Part shown: piece by piece, positions 42,811 to 51,883 of the stretch
Position numbering within the stretch: the stretch's first letter is position 1
How the letters are laid out: each line of letters starts with the position of its first letter
Assembly (NCBI GenBank): GCA_019419865.1
Contig: JAHZIG010000005.1
Location: forward strand, 62,001 to 126,000
Direction of reading: 5' to 3'
DNA from: Clostridiales bacterium
Lineage (GTDB): Bacteria; Bacillota; Clostridia; Monoglobales; Monoglobaceae
Length of the DNA stretch: 64,000 nucleotides
Position numbers and translations under genes: made by a program
Notes under the pieces: generated by a model
The model's input: only the letters and a program-made list of their open reading frames with translations
Database searches by the model: none
What the model was told of the DNA's origin: nothing

Positions 42811-44370
42811 TTATTTATTTGCGCGGACTTCTTCAAATTCGCGCTTGATCGTATCGGATGGCGGAGCGGTCAGCAGAGATACCACGATTATGCAAAGGCT
42901 CGAAAATATGAAAGCCGGGAGCAATTCGTAAATATCAAACGCGCCGCCGAGGGGACGGATAACGAGTTTCCAGAAAAATACCATCAGACCGCCGCCGACC
43001 ATTCCGGCGATCGCGCCGTATTGATTGATACGTTTCCAGAAGAGCGAGAACAGGACGAGAGGCCCGAACGTCGCGCCAAATCCCGCCCATGCGAACGATA
43101 CTATCGTGAAGATAACGCTGTTTTCGTCGAGCGCGATTATTATCGCCACAAGCGTGATCGCCAGCAGAGTTATACGCGAGACGAGCATGACCTGCTTGTC
43201 GCTCGCGTCCTTTTTGAACAGGCCCTGGAAAAGGTTTTTGGAAAACGCCGAAGCTGCGATCAGCAGATATGAATCGGACGAGCTGATTGTAGCCGCGAGT
43301 ATCCCGGCCATGATGAACCCGGCCAGCAGAGCGGGCAGCAGGTTGGTCGACAGTATGATAAAGATGTTCTCCGCCTCCGAACTGGTCGTAAGCGCGGTCG
43401 GGAACAGAGAACGTCCGACAACGCCGATGAATACGGCCACCGCAAGCGATATGACCACCCACACGGTAGCGATCCGGCGCGAGCTTGTGAGCTCGCGTTC
43501 GCTGCGTATGGCCATAAATCTCAGCAGTACTTGCGGCATACCGAAATAGCCGAGACCCCAGGCGAGCGTCGAGCATATATTTATAAAGCCGTAAGGTTCG
43601 GAGTCTCCAAACAGCGGAACGCCGTTCGACGCTTGCTGTACGCCGCCGCCGTCGGTTACCGGCGAGGCCAATCCGAACATATCGAGGAATCCGGGTATGT
43701 TCTTCACGTTTTCGACGACCGCAGAGATCCCGCCGGCCGCGACCGTTCCCACGACCACGATGCATATGAGCGCGACGAACATAACTATCGCCTGCATAAA
43801 GTCGGACGCGCTTTCGGCCAGGAAGCCGCCCAGGATCGTGTAGATAAGCACGAACAGCGCGCCCAGGATCATCATCGGTATGTAGGGCGCCCCGAACAGC
43901 GTCGAGAACAGCTTTCCGCAGGTCACAAGACAGCTTGCGGCGTAGACCGTGAAGAATATCAGTATAAATACCGCCGAGATCGTCATAATGACCTTCTTAT
44001 TCTCGTGGAATCGGTTAGAAAAGAACTCGGGCAGAGTGATAGCGTTGCCCGCCTTTACGCTGTATCTGCGCAGACGCTTTGAAACGATGAGCCAGTTGAT
44101 ATACGTGCCCGCGGCAAGACCTATAGCCGTCCAGGACGCGTCCGCGATACCGCACCAGTACGCGACTCCGGGTAGACCCATCAGCAGCCACCCGCTCATG
44201 TCCGACGCTTCCGCGCTCATCGCCGCGACCCAGGGACCGAGCGAACGTCCGCCGAGAAAATAGTTCTCCGAGCTCTGGCTCGCGCGCTTTGCAAAGGCCA
44301 CGCCTATGCAGATTACCGCCGCCATATAGATGCACATGGCGATCAATACTTGAATTTGGTTTGAATCCAT
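42811..44370 (-). CDS. putP: Sodium/proline symporter (SSS family, PutP-like)
   Basis: Sodium-coupled solute importer of the inner membrane, 519 aa with about 13 transmembrane segments. The N-terminus FLGGRSLGPWVAAMSAEASDM contains the conserved residues around the Na/substrate site of PutP; SASDFMQAIVMF and SSSDSYLLIAASAF are further family motifs. Length and order match PutP (about 500 aa). The ATG follows GGAGGG and the gene has its own consensus promoter. Proline is the best guess; other amino acids are possible. Confidence 0.92.
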   Translation of the reverse strand: MDSNQIQVLIAMCIYMAAVICIGVAFAKRASQSSENYFLGGRSLGPWVAAMSAEASDMSGWLLMGLPGVAYWCGIADASWTAIGLAAGTYINWLIVSKRLRRYSVKAGNAITLPEFFSNRFHENKKVIMTISAVFILIFFTVYAASCLVTCGKLFSTLFGAPYIPMMILGALFVLIYTILGGFLAESASDFMQAIVMFVALICIVVVGTVAAGGISAVVENVKNIPGFLDMFGLASPVTDGGGVQQASNGVPLFGDSEPYGFINICSTLAWGLGYFGMPQVLLRFMAIRSERELTSSRRIATVWVVISLAVAVFIGVVGRSLFPTALTTSSEAENIFIILSTNLLPALLAGFIMAGILAATISSSDSYLLIAASAFSKNLFQGLFKKDASDKQVMLVSRITLLAITLVAIIIALDENSVIFTIVSFAWAGFGATFGPLVLFSLFWKRINQYGAIAGMVGGGLMVFFWKLVIRPLGGAFDIYELLPAFIFSSLCIIVVSLLTAPPSDTIKREFEEVRANK

Positions 44371-44474
44371 AGCAAATCTCCCTCCGTATTTAAAGTTTGC
44401 AGCCGATTTTAAAACGCTAAACGTTTTGATTTTATACGGCTTTGCACAAAATGTAATGTATTAAACCGTGGGTC

Positions 44475-44503
44475 ATTATATCATAAATCAATACAAAAAT
44501 CAA
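44475..44503 (-). promoter_or_regulatory. putP promoter
   Basis: Minus strand TTGATT, 17 bp, TATAAT, with TGA just before the -10 (extended -10). Confidence 0.75.
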
Positions 44504-44783
44504 TATTTACCACAATTGAGCGCTGCGGTTTTCGAGCGTTTTTGAACGATCCGCAATAGGTCGCCAGGTCTGTATAGCGCGCGAAGGACCGGTATATGCG
44601 TCGGATCGATAGTTATATTACGTCCCGGCAGGTTTAGCGCCGCCGTTTCGGGAACGCGCCGCGTTCGCGCATATGGTAAAATCTACTCCGTCGCCGGAGC
44701 GATATTTCTAAGGAAAATTTTACGAAATATATTCAAGAAATAGCGGAAACAGTCCGTTAGTCCACGCCTTGATTTTTTCAAAA
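44504..44783. other. Intergenic DNA between putP and the KilA-N gene
   Basis: No gene or convincing structure seen. The sequence is mixed in composition and carries no copy of the dispersed repeat. Confidence 0.4.
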
Positions 44784-44812
44784 TTGACAAAACCGAACAT
44801 ATGTTATATAAT
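44784..44812 (+). promoter_or_regulatory. Promoter of the KilA-N gene
   Basis: TTGACA, 17 bp, TATAAT: fully consensus. The start codon lies 37 bp downstream. Confidence 0.85.
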
Positions 44813-44849
44813 AATCTATACTAAAATTCAAAGAAACGGGTTAGATGTA

Positions 44850-45724
44850 ATGAAAAATATGAAAATAGATGCAAACGGAACAGAGATCAGAGTAATAGGC
44901 GACGTTGTAGGCGAGGACGCGTATATTTCTTTGACGGATATCGCTAAATATAAAAATCCTGACAATTCTTTTATAGTGATCGCAAACTGGATGCGCAATC
45001 ACTCGACGATCTCTTTTTTGGGGTTATGGGAGCAGATCCACAATTCCGATTTCAAACCTATCGAATTCGATAGGTTTAAAGCTGAGTCCGGAGACAATGC
45101 GTTCTCACTGACGCCTCAGCAATGGATAAAGGCGACCAATGCGATCGGTATTATATCGAAATCGGGACGATACGGCGGACTTATGCTCATACGGATATTG
45201 CTTTTGAGTTTGCGTCGTGGATCTCGCCGGAATTTAAACTTTATATTATCAAGGATTATCAAAGACTAAAGAAAGATGAAGCGTATAGACTGGCAATCGG
45301 CTGGGATGCAAAAAGGGAACTTTCAAAAATAAACTACCGTATCCATACGGATGCAGTGAAAGAATTTTTGATAACGCCTACATTATCTCCGCAGGAAATG
45401 GCGTATACATACGCGTCTGAAGCGGATGTTCTTAATATGGCTTTGTTTGGAAAAACGGCGGCGCAATGGAGAGACGAACAAGGCGTAAGCGGTAAAACGC
45501 CAAATATCCGAGATTTCGCGACGGCGGAAGAATTAGTCGTTCTAATTAATCTGGAAGATACCAACGCCGATTTGATAAGACAAAAGGTTCCTCAAATTGA
45601 GCGGCTGAAAGTATTAAGAGAAAAGGCGTACAGGCAGCTTGAACTCCTTAAAAAGAACCGAAAAACCATTGAAGCGCTTAAGAAAAATCTTATTGACGAC
45701 ACAAACAAGCTCGAGATTGAGTAA
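44850..45724 (+). pseudogene. KilA-N domain protein, single frameshift
   Basis: KilA-N proteins are DNA-binding proteins typical of phages and mobile elements, often regulatory. The first frame (from ATG 44850) reads MKIDANGTEIRV, AYISLTDIAKYKN, VIANWMRNHSTISFLGLWEQ and then breaks near 45176-45180 in a GGCGGA stretch. The second frame continues the same domain, TYAHTDIAFEFASWISPEF, then KLYIIKDYQRLK, and ends at 45724 with a long charged helical tail. A one-base loss explains it; the intact product would be about 291 aa. It may be a real pseudogene, a sequencing error or, less likely, programmed frameshifting. A consensus promoter and terminator flank it. It is a stand-alone gene without other mobile genes beside it. 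Confidence 0.85.
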
Positions 45725-45748
45725 TGATATATTGTAAATATGTATTCA

Positions 45749-45790
45749 AAAAAAGCGTCCAACCTTAAGCGAGATTGAGCGCTTTTTATA
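45749..45790 (+). terminator. Terminator after the KilA-N gene
   Basis: AAAAAGCG pairs with CGCTTTTT across a long loop, ending in a T-run. Confidence 0.65.
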
Positions 45791-45988
45791 TGTTAAAGAT
45801 TGAAACCGGCGTCAATGTTACGGCGCGTTTAATGGCATATATCAGACGACGAGGGCTTTAAACGCATGAAAAATGAGTTTGGCAGGGAGCGGAAACGCGC
45901 GGCGCTATATTTGCGTTCGGCGCCGCGTATTGGCGTCCCGTCATTTACGGCTCGTTCCCAATAATCCGCGCGCCTGCGCGGGGGCGCG

Positions 45989-46819
45989 TCATTCTTCGGG
46001 TCTTAGCGGTCCGTAGAAGTAAGAGGCGGTCGCGCCGCCGTCGATCAAAAAGTCCGCGCCGGTGATGAACGCGCCTTTATCGCTTAGGAGCAGTTCGGCG
46101 ACGTTCGCGACCTCGTCGGCCGTTCCCGGACGTCCGGCAGGGCATTTGGCGAACATGTTCTTGTAAAAATCGCCTCTCGGCCCGTTGAACTCGTCGATAG
46201 CGAGCGGGGTCACGATTATACCGGGGGAGATGGAATTGATACGCGCGCCCTTTTCGCCCCATTTGACCGACTCAGCCATTACGCGTTTTTCGTTGCAGCG
46301 TTTAGCCATTTGGTAGGCGTGGAGAGTATCTTTGATATTTTCCGGCTTTAATATATCCAGCTCAAGCAGTTCCTCGGTCGGCGTGGTCGCAAGCTGTTCG
46401 TCCGCCTCCGGGCTCAGCGCGGGCATCCTGTGCCCCGACTGGCTCGAGATCGTCACGCCTACGCCGCCGCTCTTTATCGCCTTTCCGATCTCTTCGAGCA
46501 AGACGGCCGTCCCGTATAAGTCTACCTTTAAAATAGCCTCGATCGGCGCCTGACTCGGAGAAACGCCCGCCGCGTTTACCAGCATCGTAATGTCGCCGTA
46601 CGTCTTAGCCTTTTCTATAAGAGACTTGATCGATTCCCTCGAGGATAGATCCATTTCGACCGCGACCGCGTCAAAGCCCGCGTCGTTCATTATCTTGGCG
46701 ACCGCTTCGGCGTTTTCCGGTCTCTTGTCTCCTATTACGATCTTCATCCCGTATCCCATTCTTCTGGCGATGGCCATCCCTATCTGACCCGCGCCTGTAA
46801 GTATCATTACGTCTTTCAT
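45989..46819 (-). CDS. Short-chain dehydrogenase/reductase
   Basis: NAD(P)-dependent oxidoreductase of 276 aa. A Rossmann start (MILTGAGQIGMAIARRMGYG), the NAG-type NAAGVSPS motif, catalytic Ser in VTISSQSGH and YxxxK in YQMAKR are all visible; the C-terminus has the usual TGADFLIDGGA. The insert between the serine and the tyrosine (PALSPEADEQL...) is longer than in classical members. I choose the ATG at 46819 after AAGGAGC; the frame is open upstream. A LysR regulator lies 100 bp upstream on the same strand and may control it. Substrate unknown. Confidence 0.9.
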   Translation of the reverse strand: MKDVMILTGAGQIGMAIARRMGYGMKIVIGDKRPENAEAVAKIMNDAGFDAVAVEMDLSSRESIKSLIEKAKTYGDITMLVNAAGVSPSQAPIEAILKVDLYGTAVLLEEIGKAIKSGGVGVTISSQSGHRMPALSPEADEQLATTPTEELLELDILKPENIKDTLHAYQMAKRCNEKRVMAESVKWGEKGARINSISPGIIVTPLAIDEFNGPRGDFYKNMFAKCPAGRPGTADEVANVAELLLSDKGAFITGADFLIDGGATASYFYGPLRPEE

Positions 46820-46918
46820 GATTAGCGCTCCTTTCAAATATATTATTTATTATCTATATTTTATACCATAAAGCAGTACTTATCAATTCGGCTTACAAAT
46901 AGGATCCATAAGTAAAAC

Positions 46919-47803
46919 TTATGCGAATGCTTTGCCAAGGATATCCACAAACTTTTTTATATACGGATTGGGATTTTCTTTTTTCCAGTATGCGTAAAAG
47001 CCGCGCGTTAGGGGTTTTCCGCTTTGATAGATGGGAACGCGGACGATATGCTCCGGAGCGGGAGAGGAAGAGGGCGAGGTCTCGACCGGCATAAAGCCCT
47101 GGTTTCCGGCGACCAAAAGGCGGCCTTCGTCTAAGGTCTCGGCAAAGATAAAAGAGCCGCCGAAGCCGAGAGCGTCGCGGTAAAAGCTTATTTCGCTCTC
47201 TTTCTCTTCATCGGAGGAGATCAGGATACAGGGGATATATTTCAGGTCGTCGAGGGTCGCAAAGTCGCGCGCCGCGAGCGGGTTATGTTCCGAGAGTTCT
47301 GCGCGGCAGACGCAGGAGACGAGCTTAAAGTTAAAATATCTGTCCGAAAAAGCGCGGCGCTGGTCGCTCAGTATAAGATCGGCTTTGTCGGTTCTAAGCA
47401 GAGCGTACAGCTCCTCGTGATTGCCGTTTACTATATGTATGGGTATATCGGAATATCGCGCTGAAAATTCCGTTACCGCTTCGCGCAGTTCGGCGCTCCC
47501 GTATGTGCGCAGGTAGCCGATATTGAGCCGCAGGGCGTCGCCCCGGCCGACGCGTATCGTTTCGAGTTTCAGCTTTTCGGCGTCGCTCAGGAGTATACGC
47601 GCGTTTCTGTAGAAGTATTCGCCCGCCTGGGTTAGAGTAAAACTGCGGTTTTTTCTGATCAGTAAAGCTACTCCAAGTTCGCTCTCTAAGGCTCTTATCT
47701 GCTGCGAGACCGCCGACTGAGAAATAAAGAGCTTTTCGGCCGCTTCGGTAAAGCTGCCGGATTCGACCACGGCTATAAAATATTTTATTTGTCTGAGAAG
47801 CAT
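46919..47803 (-). CDS. LysR-family transcriptional regulator
   Basis: Regulator of 294 aa. The winged helix-turn-helix occupies residues 1-60 (LLRQIKYFIAVVESGSFTEA, then AEKLFISQSAVSQQIRALES); a LysR substrate-binding domain follows (about 90-290) with the typical LRLNIGYLRTYGS start. The ATG at 47803 has a GGAGGG site 7 nt upstream, so the longer upstream open frame is rejected. Same strand as the SDR gene downstream. The inducer is unknown. Confidence 0.93.
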   Translation of the reverse strand: MLLRQIKYFIAVVESGSFTEAAEKLFISQSAVSQQIRALESELGVALLIRKNRSFTLTQAGEYFYRNARILLSDAEKLKLETIRVGRGDALRLNIGYLRTYGSAELREAVTEFSARYSDIPIHIVNGNHEELYALLRTDKADLILSDQRRAFSDRYFNFKLVSCVCRAELSEHNPLAARDFATLDDLKYIPCILISSDEEKESEISFYRDALGFGGSFIFAETLDEGRLLVAGNQGFMPVETSPSSSPAPEHIVRVPIYQSGKPLTRGFYAYWKKENPNPYIKKFVDILGKAFA

Positions 47804-47934
47804 CGTAAACCCTCCATAATATTCGCGCAACAAGCGTGTCGTCCGTAACGATAGCGCCCGCTCGCATAATAACAGTATTATATCATAATATAGCCGAATA
47901 TTAAACAATTTGGCGGGATTTTTCACCCGCGCGG

Positions 47935-47969
47935 AATAAAAAAGTCCGCGGAGATTAACCCCGCGGACG
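47935..47969 (-). terminator. Terminator of the suf genes
   Basis: Minus strand GTCCGCGG / CCGCGGAC with an 8-nt loop, followed by a T-run (TTTTTTATT). Confidence 0.88.
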
Positions 47970-47981
47970 CGCTCGATATAT

Positions 47982-48899
47982 TTATCTCAAAAATCCTTCT
48001 ATTATCTTCTGTTCGGCTTCTTCCTCGGTGAGGCCGAGAGTTCTAAGCTTAACGATCTGTTCTCCGGCGATCTTGCCGATGGCCGCCTCGTGTATCAGCG
48101 ACGCGTCTATGTCCCCGGCAAAAAGCTCCGGAGTCGCGTTGACTCTGCCGTTTCCGGCGAGTATTGCGTCGCACTCGGAGTGGCCGGTGCATCTGCAGTT
48201 GCCGTTTATCTTCGAGTGGTATTCCTGATATGAATCGTCCTTCGCGACCGAACGCGATACCAGCTCGACGCCCGAATCCTCGCCGTTCATCTCTACCTCG
48301 AAGTCGGTCTTTGCGGTCTCCGTACCGTCGGTCATTATGCGCTCACGTATGATCAGCTTGGACCGCGCGTCTAAAACCGCGCTCGTCTTTCTGTCCGTGC
48401 TGTCCACGCCGCTTATCTGGATCGAGTCGATCTCCATGACCGAGTCTTCGCCAAGCTCGATCTCCGTCACCGGATCGATACGCTTAGCGCCCGTTCCGTT
48501 TCCGGTAGCTATATGCTTTTCTTTGTATAAAACATGCGCCCCTTTGCCTAAGATGAACTTGTGTATCCCATTGTGACGCGCTTCTTCTTCGCCGTCGCTG
48601 TGCACTCCGCAGCCGGCTATGATGGTGACGTCCGCGCCGTCGCCGACGTAGAAGTCGTTATAGACGAGATCGTTCACGTCGCTGTGCGTTACGCAGGCCG
48701 GGATATACACCGTCTCCTTCTGCGCCTCGGGGCTTATATGTATGACAAGTCCCGGTCCGTCCGTTTTGGATTCGATCTTGATATGCTCCGACGACTGTCT
48801 GCCGACGCACTGTCCGTCCTCGCGTATGTTAAACGCGCCTTTAAACGTACCGTTCCAGTCCGATACTATATTTAACAATTTCTCTGTAATATTGTTCAT
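47982..48899 (-). CDS. SufB/SufD-family Fe-S scaffold, short form (SmsB-like)
   Basis: Iron-sulfur cluster assembly scaffold partner of the ATPase encoded upstream. It has 305 aa, clearly shorter than classical SufB (about 465), and matches the minimal two-component SUF-like systems (SmsCB) known from anaerobes. A right-handed beta-helix core is suggested by repeated short strands; conserved residues include the C/H stretch GNCRCTGHSECDAIL near residue 235 and the Glu/His in SLIHEAAIGKIAGEQI, which typify the SufB/D C-terminus. It follows the ATPase gene by about 120 bp in the same transcript. No SufS/SufU gene is nearby. Confidence 0.9.
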   Translation of the reverse strand: MNNITEKLLNIVSDWNGTFKGAFNIREDGQCVGRQSSEHIKIESKTDGPGLVIHISPEAQKETVYIPACVTHSDVNDLVYNDFYVGDGADVTIIAGCGVHSDGEEEARHNGIHKFILGKGAHVLYKEKHIATGNGTGAKRIDPVTEIELGEDSVMEIDSIQISGVDSTDRKTSAVLDARSKLIIRERIMTDGTETAKTDFEVEMNGEDSGVELVSRSVAKDDSYQEYHSKINGNCRCTGHSECDAILAGNGRVNATPELFAGDIDASLIHEAAIGKIAGEQIVKLRTLGLTEEEAEQKIIEGFLR

Positions 48900-49018
48900 G
48901 ATACTGCGCCTTTCTGCCCGCCTGAATTGCTGAGCGATATTCCCCTTTCCGCGGGCGTTCGGGGGATCGCAAGTGTATTGCGCTCGCTTGCGCCGTACGC
49001 TTCCTCGGTTTGAATTTT

Positions 49019-49780
49019 TTATATCAAGCGCTGCGCTTCACTGCGTATATCCTTCCTGCGCGGACATCTTGCGCTCTTTTCGTTTACCATCAGTTCCGGA
49101 AGAACCGAGTCGGCAGATCCGGACGTCCTCACCTTGCCGTCGGCTACGACCACGATGTTGTCGGCTATCTCTAAGATCCTCTCCTGGTGCGAGATGACCA
49201 AAAGCGCGGCTCCGTGCTCGTCCTTGAGCTTTTTGAATACGTCTATCAGGTTGTTGAAGCTCCAAAGATCTATTCCCGCCTCCGGCTCGTCGAAGATTAT
49301 CACCTTAGCGTCCTTGCGCGCCAAAACGGTGGCTATCTCTATCCTCTTGCTCTCGCCGCCCGACAGGCTCGAATCGACGGTTCTGTCGATATACTCGTCC
49401 GCGCACAGCCCGACGCCGCCGAGCAGGTCGCAGATCTTTCCCCAGTCGCATTTTTCGCCCGCCGCAAGCTCGATAAGATCTCTTACCGTAAGCCCCTTGA
49501 ACTTGACCGGCTGCTGAAACGCGAAGCATATGCCGCTTTTAGCCCTCTTGGTCATATCCCAGTCCGTGATGTCGGCGTCGCCTAATTGTATGCTCCCGCT
49601 GTCCGGCGTCTCAAGTCCGGCTATCAGCTTGGCGAGCGAGGTCTTGCCGCCGCCGTTAGGCCCCGTTATGACCGTGAGTTTTTCGTCGGGAACTTCGAGA
49701 CTGACTCCCTTTAATATTTCATTGCTAACGGTTTCGTTCTCTCCGGGAACGCTCCATTTAATATCGTTTAATCTAAGCAT
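49019..49780 (-). CDS. sufC: SufC-family ATPase (SmsC-like)
   Basis: ABC-type ATPase of 253 aa energising Fe-S cluster assembly. Walker A GPNGGGKTS near residue 43, Q-loop FAFQQPVKFKG, signature SLSGGESKRIEI, Walker B VIIFDEPEAGIDLWS and the H-loop VISHQ are all present; the DEPEAGID form is typical of SufC. The start at 49780 follows AGGAGAG; an upstream in-frame ATG-like codon has no ribosome binding site. The unusual Cys/Arg-rich tail (ARCPRRKDIRSEAQRLI) may reach the SufB partner. It is the first gene of a two-gene operon. Confidence 0.92.
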   Translation of the reverse strand: MLRLNDIKWSVPGENETVSNEILKGVSLEVPDEKLTVITGPNGGGKTSLAKLIAGLETPDSGSIQLGDADITDWDMTKRAKSGICFAFQQPVKFKGLTVRDLIELAAGEKCDWGKICDLLGGVGLCADEYIDRTVDSSLSGGESKRIEIATVLARKDAKVIIFDEPEAGIDLWSFNNLIDVFKKLKDEHGAALLVISHQERILEIADNIVVVADGKVRTSGSADSVLPELMVNEKSARCPRRKDIRSEAQRLI

Positions 49781-50044
49781 TGCACACTCTCCTGTCTTTG
49801 CCCGTACCGGCAAATTCCATAGGTTTATCGTTTAACGTATATCGCCCGCGTCTTTTAAATACGGACGCAATATATATTTTACTTTTATATCGGTATTTTT
49901 TCAACCCTTATTTTATAAAATTGTAATTTTTTTGTTCTTCTATACAAATTTTTAACGTTTTTGCCCAAATCCCCGCGGGCGCCCGCTCCTTTGTCGAGCG
50001 CTTAGCCCGCGCCGGAACTTGCCTCTTTTGCTCTTTGCGAATTA
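49781..50044 (-). other. Long 5' leader of the suf operon
   Basis: About 255 nt separate the promoter from sufC. A GC-rich palindrome, GCGGGCGCCCGC, around 49976-49987 interrupts AT-rich sequence. No known riboswitch recognised. Confidence 0.45.
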
Positions 50045-50073
50045 ATTATACCAATTTTGTAGGAATTAGTCAA
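50045..50073 (-). promoter_or_regulatory. suf operon promoter
   Basis: Minus strand TTGACT, 17 bp, TATAAT. The A/T-rich partly symmetrical spacer might hold a regulator site, but none is clear. Confidence 0.8.
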
Positions 50074-50165
50074 TCGTTATTAAGATAAAAATAAAACAGT
50101 AATAATTATTATTTTTGTATATTTTTATATGTCGGGCGAGCGGCGGAGATAGGGCGAGAAATATT

Positions 50166-50858
50166 TTACGATTTTCTGAAAGCCGTAAAACCGCCCGCTT
50201 CGTCCACCACGGCCAGAAATACGTCGGAGACCTGTCCTATATTTTGGCGTTTGAGTTCTTTTTTCAGCCAGTTTATATCCTTGCCGGCCTTTTTGAGGTT
50301 TTGATCTATTATTCTGCCGTCCATTATCAGATCGATAGAAACGCCGGCGCGGTCGGGAACGATCCCGGCGTCCGAGGGCTGCATATTCCTAAATTCCGGC
50401 TTGGGAAGGATCGAGAGCTTGCCGTTCGGCTCAAGTATAACGGCGTCTATCTCCGAAAGGTTGAAGTAGCCCTGGGATCTGCATTGGGTCAGAAATTCGC
50501 TGAGGTCGAGCCTTGTCTTTTTGAACCCTGCCTGGTTGAGCTTTCCGTTGTGGATCAGATATACGACCTCGCCCTCGGCAAATTTTCTGAAGCGTATGCT
50601 GTGGTTCGAGAGTTTGTTTATCAGCAGAACGCTTGCAGCGTATATTATCATAGCGGTCAGAGGTTTTAAGCTCCCGCCCTCGATCTCAGTAGCCATTTCG
50701 GCGGCTATCGAGCCGATGGTTATACCGTTGATATAGTCGAACATGGACAGCTGCGACATCTGCTTGCAGCCGAGCGCTTTGGTGAGCAGAAAGAGTACGA
50801 CGATGGAAGAGATTGCGGCGGCCGCCGTCTTTAATATATCCGTTAAATATGATGGCAT
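50166..50858 (-). CDS. DUF421 membrane protein (YetF family)
   Basis: Function unknown, 230 aa. Three N-terminal membrane segments (about 8-30, 40-58, 65-85) with the family pattern LTKALGCKQMSQLSMFDYINGITIGSIAAEM, then a cytoplasmic domain with FRKFAEGEVVYLIHNGKLN and ARSQGYFNLSEIDAVILEPNG-like sequence. Homologues in Bacillus (YetF, YdfR, YkjA) are sporulation-associated and membrane-located; here no neighbouring gene clarifies its role. An open frame of similar size on the opposite strand is a shadow. Confidence 0.88.
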   Translation of the reverse strand: MPSYLTDILKTAAAAISSIVVLFLLTKALGCKQMSQLSMFDYINGITIGSIAAEMATEIEGGSLKPLTAMIIYAASVLLINKLSNHSIRFRKFAEGEVVYLIHNGKLNQAGFKKTRLDLSEFLTQCRSQGYFNLSEIDAVILEPNGKLSILPKPEFRNMQPSDAGIVPDRAGVSIDLIMDGRIIDQNLKKAGKDINWLKKELKRQNIGQVSDVFLAVVDEAGGFTAFRKS

Positions 50859-50882
50859 ATCGATCAGTCCTTATTTTTAGAT

Positions 50883-51311
50883 TTAATTTTTCGGCCGTTG
50901 TTTGTTTTGGGATCTGTCAGACGAGCCGCCCTGTTTTTCGGTTCGTTTTTCCTTAAAAAGTTTTATACCTTTCGTTATCTCCAAAACGCCTATTATCAGC
51001 AGGAAGCCGCCGAACAGCTTTCTCAGAATATCGCTCATTATGAGCGACGACAGCCATGAACCGGCGACCGCGCCGACGATCCCCGAAAGGCCTATTACGA
51101 CGCAGGTCTTTATATCCACGTTTTTGTTTTTTATGTGTATTATCAGGGCGAAGATCGCCGTGGGGATAAAGCAGGCTACGTTAAGTCCCTGCGCGGTATG
51201 CTGTTCTACACCGAAAAACATGGTCAGCGCCGGGATCAGGATCGCGCCGCCGCCTATTCCCATACCGCCAATTATCCCGCTCAAAAAGCCGATAACGCCG
51301 TTTAACATCAT
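50883..51311 (-). CDS. TauE/SafE-family half-size membrane protein 1
   Basis: Predicted anion/sulfite-type exporter component, 142 aa, half the usual family length (about 250). It has roughly four membrane segments and the GGMGIGGGAILIPALTMFFG motif typical of one TauE repeat, followed by AQGLNVACFIPTA. The tail is basic and polar (KEKRTEKQGGSS). The next upstream gene encodes the second half-protein, so the two probably assemble into one functional unit. Confidence 0.85.
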   Translation of the reverse strand: MMLNGVIGFLSGIIGGMGIGGGAILIPALTMFFGVEQHTAQGLNVACFIPTAIFALIIHIKNKNVDIKTCVVIGLSGIVGAVAGSWLSSLIMSDILRKLFGGFLLIIGVLEITKGIKLFKEKRTEKQGGSSDRSQNKQRPKN

Positions 51312-51329
51312 GGACAGCCCCCAATCGCG

Positions 51330-51692
51330 TTAAAATATCATTTTTACCGCCGCAAATATAATAAGCGCGCCGAAACCGAGCTTGAGCCAATGGATCGGCG
51401 CCTTGTCGAGTAACTTGGCGCCGAGCATGCCGCCTATAACTCCGCCGATAGAGAGAAAGAGCCAGAGCCTTATGTCGAAGAAGCCGTTATAGATATAGAT
51501 CCCGGTGGTTACTAACGACATTATCAAAATTATGCCTACGGCCGTGGCGTGGGATTTTTTCGGCTCGAATTTGAGGAACTTTTCAAGCGCAGGCACGACG
51601 ATACAGCCGCCGCCGGACGCGAACAGGCCGTTTAAAAAGCCGGTTACGATCCCTATCGCTATTTGTTTTATTATATTTTTAGACTTTTTCAT
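51330..51692 (-). CDS. TauE/SafE-family half-size membrane protein 2
   Basis: Second half-length TauE-like protein, 120 aa, with the matching motif GLFASGGGCIVVPALEKFL and HATAVGIILIMSL. Four membrane segments. I choose the ATG at 51692 after GCGGGAA; upstream sequence in this frame has no ribosome binding site. It precedes its partner by 18 bp, so the pair is co-transcribed. Splitting of TauE into two polypeptides recurs in clostridia. Substrate (sulfite, sulfonate or another small anion) unknown. Confidence 0.85.
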   Translation of the reverse strand: MKKSKNIIKQIAIGIVTGFLNGLFASGGGCIVVPALEKFLKFEPKKSHATAVGIILIMSLVTTGIYIYNGFFDIRLWLFLSIGGVIGGMLGAKLLDKAPIHWLKLGFGALIIFAAVKMIF

Positions 51693-51817
51693 ATTAAAAT
51701 TCCCGCTTTGCCGTTTTGATTTATTGTTTGCAGTTTGAGGATATTTATTCAAAATAGTCGGACGCAGCGCCGCGGAGGAGGAAGGAGGGCTAAAAAAGCC
51801 GATAACATAACTCTGCA

Positions 51818-51848
51818 AAGAAAAAACGGCGAGATCTCTCCCGCCGCA
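51818..51848 (-). terminator. Terminator of the hydrogenase cassette
   Basis: Minus-strand CGGCGGGAGAGATCTCGCCG hairpin followed by a T-run (TTTTTTCTTTG). Confidence 0.7.
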
Positions 51849-51883
51849 TAAAGCTAATTTGAACGATAATGCAGACCAAACGA

